This document shows positions 5,560 through 7,097 of a stretch of DNA of 7,097 nucleotides, one piece after another (the first letter of the stretch is position 1; the number at the start of each line of letters is the position of its first letter). The notes under the pieces were generated by a model, which searched no databases, was not told the origin of the DNA, and saw nothing but the letters and a program-made list of their open reading frames with translations. The translations under genes and the position numbers were made by a program. Source of the DNA: Bauldia sp. (GTDB lineage: Bacteria > Pseudomonadota > Alphaproteobacteria > Rhizobiales > Kaistiaceae); the NCBI GenBank assembly GCA_020442095.1, contig JAGRKY010000159.1, positions 1-7,097 on the forward strand, in the 5' to 3' direction.

Positions 5560-5946
5560 CTAGGTCGTGCCTTCGGCCGGCGTCATCCAGCCCTGCACCG
5601 CGCCGCCGGGATCGGCGACGATGGCGATGCGGCCGACGCCTTCCACGTCGAAGGGCTCGCGCATGACCGCACCGCCGGCCTGCTTCAGCGCGTCCACCCG
5701 CTTGTCGACGTCATCGACGGCGACATAGCCCATCCAGTGCACCGGCACGCCTTCGAAGCCCGACCCCTGCATCTCCATCATACCGCCGGCCATGGCGTCG
5801 CCGGCCTTGATGATGGTGTAGGTCATGCCTTCTCCCATCGGCATGTCCTCGAAGGTCCAGCCAAGGGTCTTGCCATAGAAATCCTTCGCCTGCGCGGCGT
5901 CGCGGGTCATCAGCTCGTTCCAGTGGAACATCCCGTGGGCGGTCAT
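5560..5946 (-). CDS. VOC (glyoxalase/bleomycin-resistance fold) family protein
   Basis: The 128-residue protein has the two-half betaalphabetabetabeta layout of the vicinal-oxygen-chelate superfamily. Half 1 is at about 7-60 (HWNELMTRDAAQAKDFYG, then LGWTFED). Half 2 is at about 70-121 (VHWMGYVAVDDVDKRVDAL, then GRIAIVADPGGAVQGW). The 'W-NEL...D...A..FY...LGW' start and 'DP.GA' end are typical of the small glyoxalase-like proteins annotated generically in proteobacteria. The family includes isomerases, dioxygenases and antibiotic-binding proteins, so the substrate cannot be read from sequence. H8 and H70 are candidate metal ligands at equivalent places in the two halves, but the full set is not clear. 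It is probably a cytosolic homodimer, with no signal peptide. The start at 5946 has GGAG 6 nt upstream and a plausible promoter at 5978-6005. Confidence 0.9.
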   Translation of the reverse strand: MTAHGMFHWNELMTRDAAQAKDFYGKTLGWTFEDMPMGEGMTYTIIKAGDAMAGGMMEMQGSGFEGVPVHWMGYVAVDDVDKRVDALKQAGGAVMREPFDVEGVGRIAIVADPGGAVQGWMTPAEGTT

Positions 5947-6101
5947 CGGCCTCTCCTCTTAACCGAATGGCTAAGCGAGGATAGCCCGCCGCTTGCGTCG
6001 TGCAAATGACATTGCCGACAGAACGCATCACCGCAAAGTGAGGCACCTGGCCGAAGCGCGATGGAATCGGGACGCCCGGCCCCGGCCCCAAAGCGGCTGC
6101 C
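5947..6101. other. Intergenic region between maeB and the VOC gene
   Basis: This 155-bp gap lies between two minus-strand genes. It holds the ribosome-binding site (GGAG at 5953-5956) and candidate promoter of the VOC gene. Just downstream of the maeB stop is a C/G-rich tract (6071-6090) with no clear stem plus T-run, so I cannot point to a maeB terminator. Confidence 0.5.
5978..6005 (-). promoter_or_regulatory. Candidate sigma-70-type promoter of the VOC gene
   Basis: On the minus strand TTGCAC (6005 to 6000) is separated by 16 nt from TATCCT (5983 to 5978). Transcription would start near 5971, leaving a leader of about 25 nt that contains the ribosome-binding site. The elements are imperfect, but spacing and position are right. 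Confidence 0.45.
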
Positions 6102-7097
6102 TTAACCGCCGAGCTTGAAGGCCGCCATCGCCGCCATGTTGACGATGTCGGAATCCTTGGCGCCGAGAGAGACGATCTGCACCGGTTTGTCGAAGCCGAC
6201 GAGGATCGGGCCGATCACGGTCGAGCCACCGAGCTCCTGGAGGAGCTTGGTCGAGATCGAGGCCGAGTGCCAGGCCGGCATGACCAGTACATTGGCGGGG
6301 CCGGAGAGCTTGCAGAAGGGGTAGGGCGTCATCGCCGAATGGCTGAGCGCCACGTCCGCCGCCATCTCGCCGTCATACTCGAAATCGACCCGCTTCCTGT
6401 CGAGGATGCGGACGGCCTCGCGGACCTTGCGGGCGCGTTCGCCCTCCGGCTGGCCGAAGGTCGAATAGGCGAGGAAGGCGACGCGCGGCTCGTAGCCGAG
6501 GCGTCGCGACACGCCGGCCGCTTCCTCGGCGATCTCGGCCAGCTCCTCCGACGACGGCATCTCGTGCACCGCGGTATCGGCGACGAGCACGGTGCGGCCG
6601 CGCGCCAGCACGATCGACACGCCGATGATCCGGTGGCCGGGCTTAGCGTCGATCGCATGGCGGACGTCGTCGAGCACGGTCGCATAGTTGCGGGTCACGC
6701 CCGAGACCATCGCATCGGCGTCGCCGAGCGCCACCATGCAGGCGCCGAAAGCGTTGCGGTCGGTATTGGCGAGCCGCTGGCAGTCGCGGAACAGGAAGCC
6801 CCTCCGCTGCAGGCGCGAATAGAGGTAGTCGGCATAGTCGGTGTTCCGGCGCGACAGCCGGGCATTGTAGATCTCGATGCCCTCCTGGATGTCGATGCCG
6901 GCGCGTTCGGCGGTGCCGCGCACGATGTCCTCGCGGCCGATCAGGATCGCGGTGCCGAGCTTGTTATGGACGAAGCTCGCCGCGGCGCGGATCATCTGCT
7001 CCTCCTCGCCCTCGGCGAAGACCACGCGCTGTGGCGACCGGCGGACCCGCTGATAGACGCTCTGCAGGATGCCGACGATCGGATCGCGCCGGGCGGA
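6102..7097 (-). CDS. maeB: NADP-dependent malic enzyme (MaeB type), C-terminal 331 residues
   Basis: The reading frame is open from the right edge, so this is the 3' part of a gene whose start lies beyond 7097. Full-length MaeB is about 760 residues. What is visible is the phosphotransacetylase-like domain that MaeB-type malic enzymes carry after the malic domain. The entry segment is RVVFAEGEEEQ. It is followed by DADAMVSGVTRNY, GRTVLVADTAVHEMPSSEELAE, a GEM...ADVAL segment, and the closing GPANVLVMPAWHSASIS and GSTVIGPILVGFDKPVQIVSL. The enzyme oxidatively decarboxylates malate to pyruvate and NADPH. In characterised MaeB-type enzymes this C-terminal domain is reported not to be an active acetyltransferase but to affect oligomerisation and allosteric control, for example by acetyl-CoA. 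A stand-alone phosphate acetyltransferase is the alternative, but the sequence resembles the MaeB branch more and coding continues upstream. The gene ends with TAA at 6104-6102. Confidence 0.88.
   Translation of the reverse strand, partial: SARRDPIVGILQSVYQRVRRSPQRVVFAEGEEEQMIRAAASFVHNKLGTAILIGREDIVRGTAERAGIDIQEGIEIYNARLSRRNTDYADYLYSRLQRRGFLFRDCQRLANTDRNAFGACMVALGDADAMVSGVTRNYATVLDDVRHAIDAKPGHRIIGVSIVLARGRTVLVADTAVHEMPSSEELAEIAEEAAGVSRRLGYEPRVAFLAYSTFGQPEGERARKVREAVRILDRKRVDFEYDGEMAADVALSHSAMTPYPFCKLSGPANVLVMPAWHSASISTKLLQELGGSTVIGPILVGFDKPVQIVSLGAKDSDIVNMAAMAAFKLGG

Noticed and set aside
1..7097. Mobile element, CRISPR array, tRNA or toxin-antitoxin system
   Set aside because: I looked for transposase or integrase motifs, long terminal repeats, regularly spaced repeats, tRNA-like cloverleafs and small paired genes, and saw none.

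Overview
This window looks like ordinary high-GC chromosomal DNA, most likely from an alphaproteobacterium. The supports are strong G/C preference at third codon positions, a dnaK promoter matching the alphaproteobacterial RpoH (sigma-32) consensus, and the alphaproteobacterial flavour of the malic-enzyme C-terminus. I do not assign a genus. No mobile element, CRISPR array, tRNA or rRNA is visible, and nothing suggests a defence island or recent transfer.

Layout. At the left edge are the first 18 codons of dnaK (minus strand), with a strong ribosome-binding site, a leader of about 150 nt and a heat-shock promoter at 212-240. Divergent from dnaK is a plus-strand pair of exported proteins: an unrecognised protein of about 154 residues (266-730) and an exported ankyrin-repeat protein (796-1446). 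The pair converges, with only 8 bp between stop codons, on a minus-strand gene for a stand-alone, membrane-anchored FMN/3Fe-4S glutamate-synthase-like protein (1455-3050). A 212-bp divergent intergenic region with two adjacent palindromes separates that gene from alkB (3263-3907, plus), the 2-oxoglutarate/Fe(II) DNA/RNA dealkylase. Next on the plus strand is a divergent pyruvate-kinase-like gene (4036-5526) with an N-terminal helical extension and no C-terminal allosteric domain. It converges on a small VOC-superfamily protein (5560-5946, minus). The right edge is the C-terminal phosphotransacetylase-like domain of an NADP-type malic enzyme, maeB (6102-7097, minus, 5' end outside the window).

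How the genes work together. There is no single operon. The set is a mix of housekeeping and stress functions: protein folding (DnaK), alkylation repair (AlkB) and possibly small-molecule detoxification (VOC), plus central metabolism around pyruvate (pyruvate-kinase-like and malic enzyme). The two exported genes are the only pair that look co-transcribed. The best leads for something under-described are the pyruvate-kinase-like protein with altered architecture and active-site loop, the membrane-anchored glutamate-synthase-like flavoprotein, and the exported unknown/ankyrin pair. I did not find a clearly new multi-gene system.
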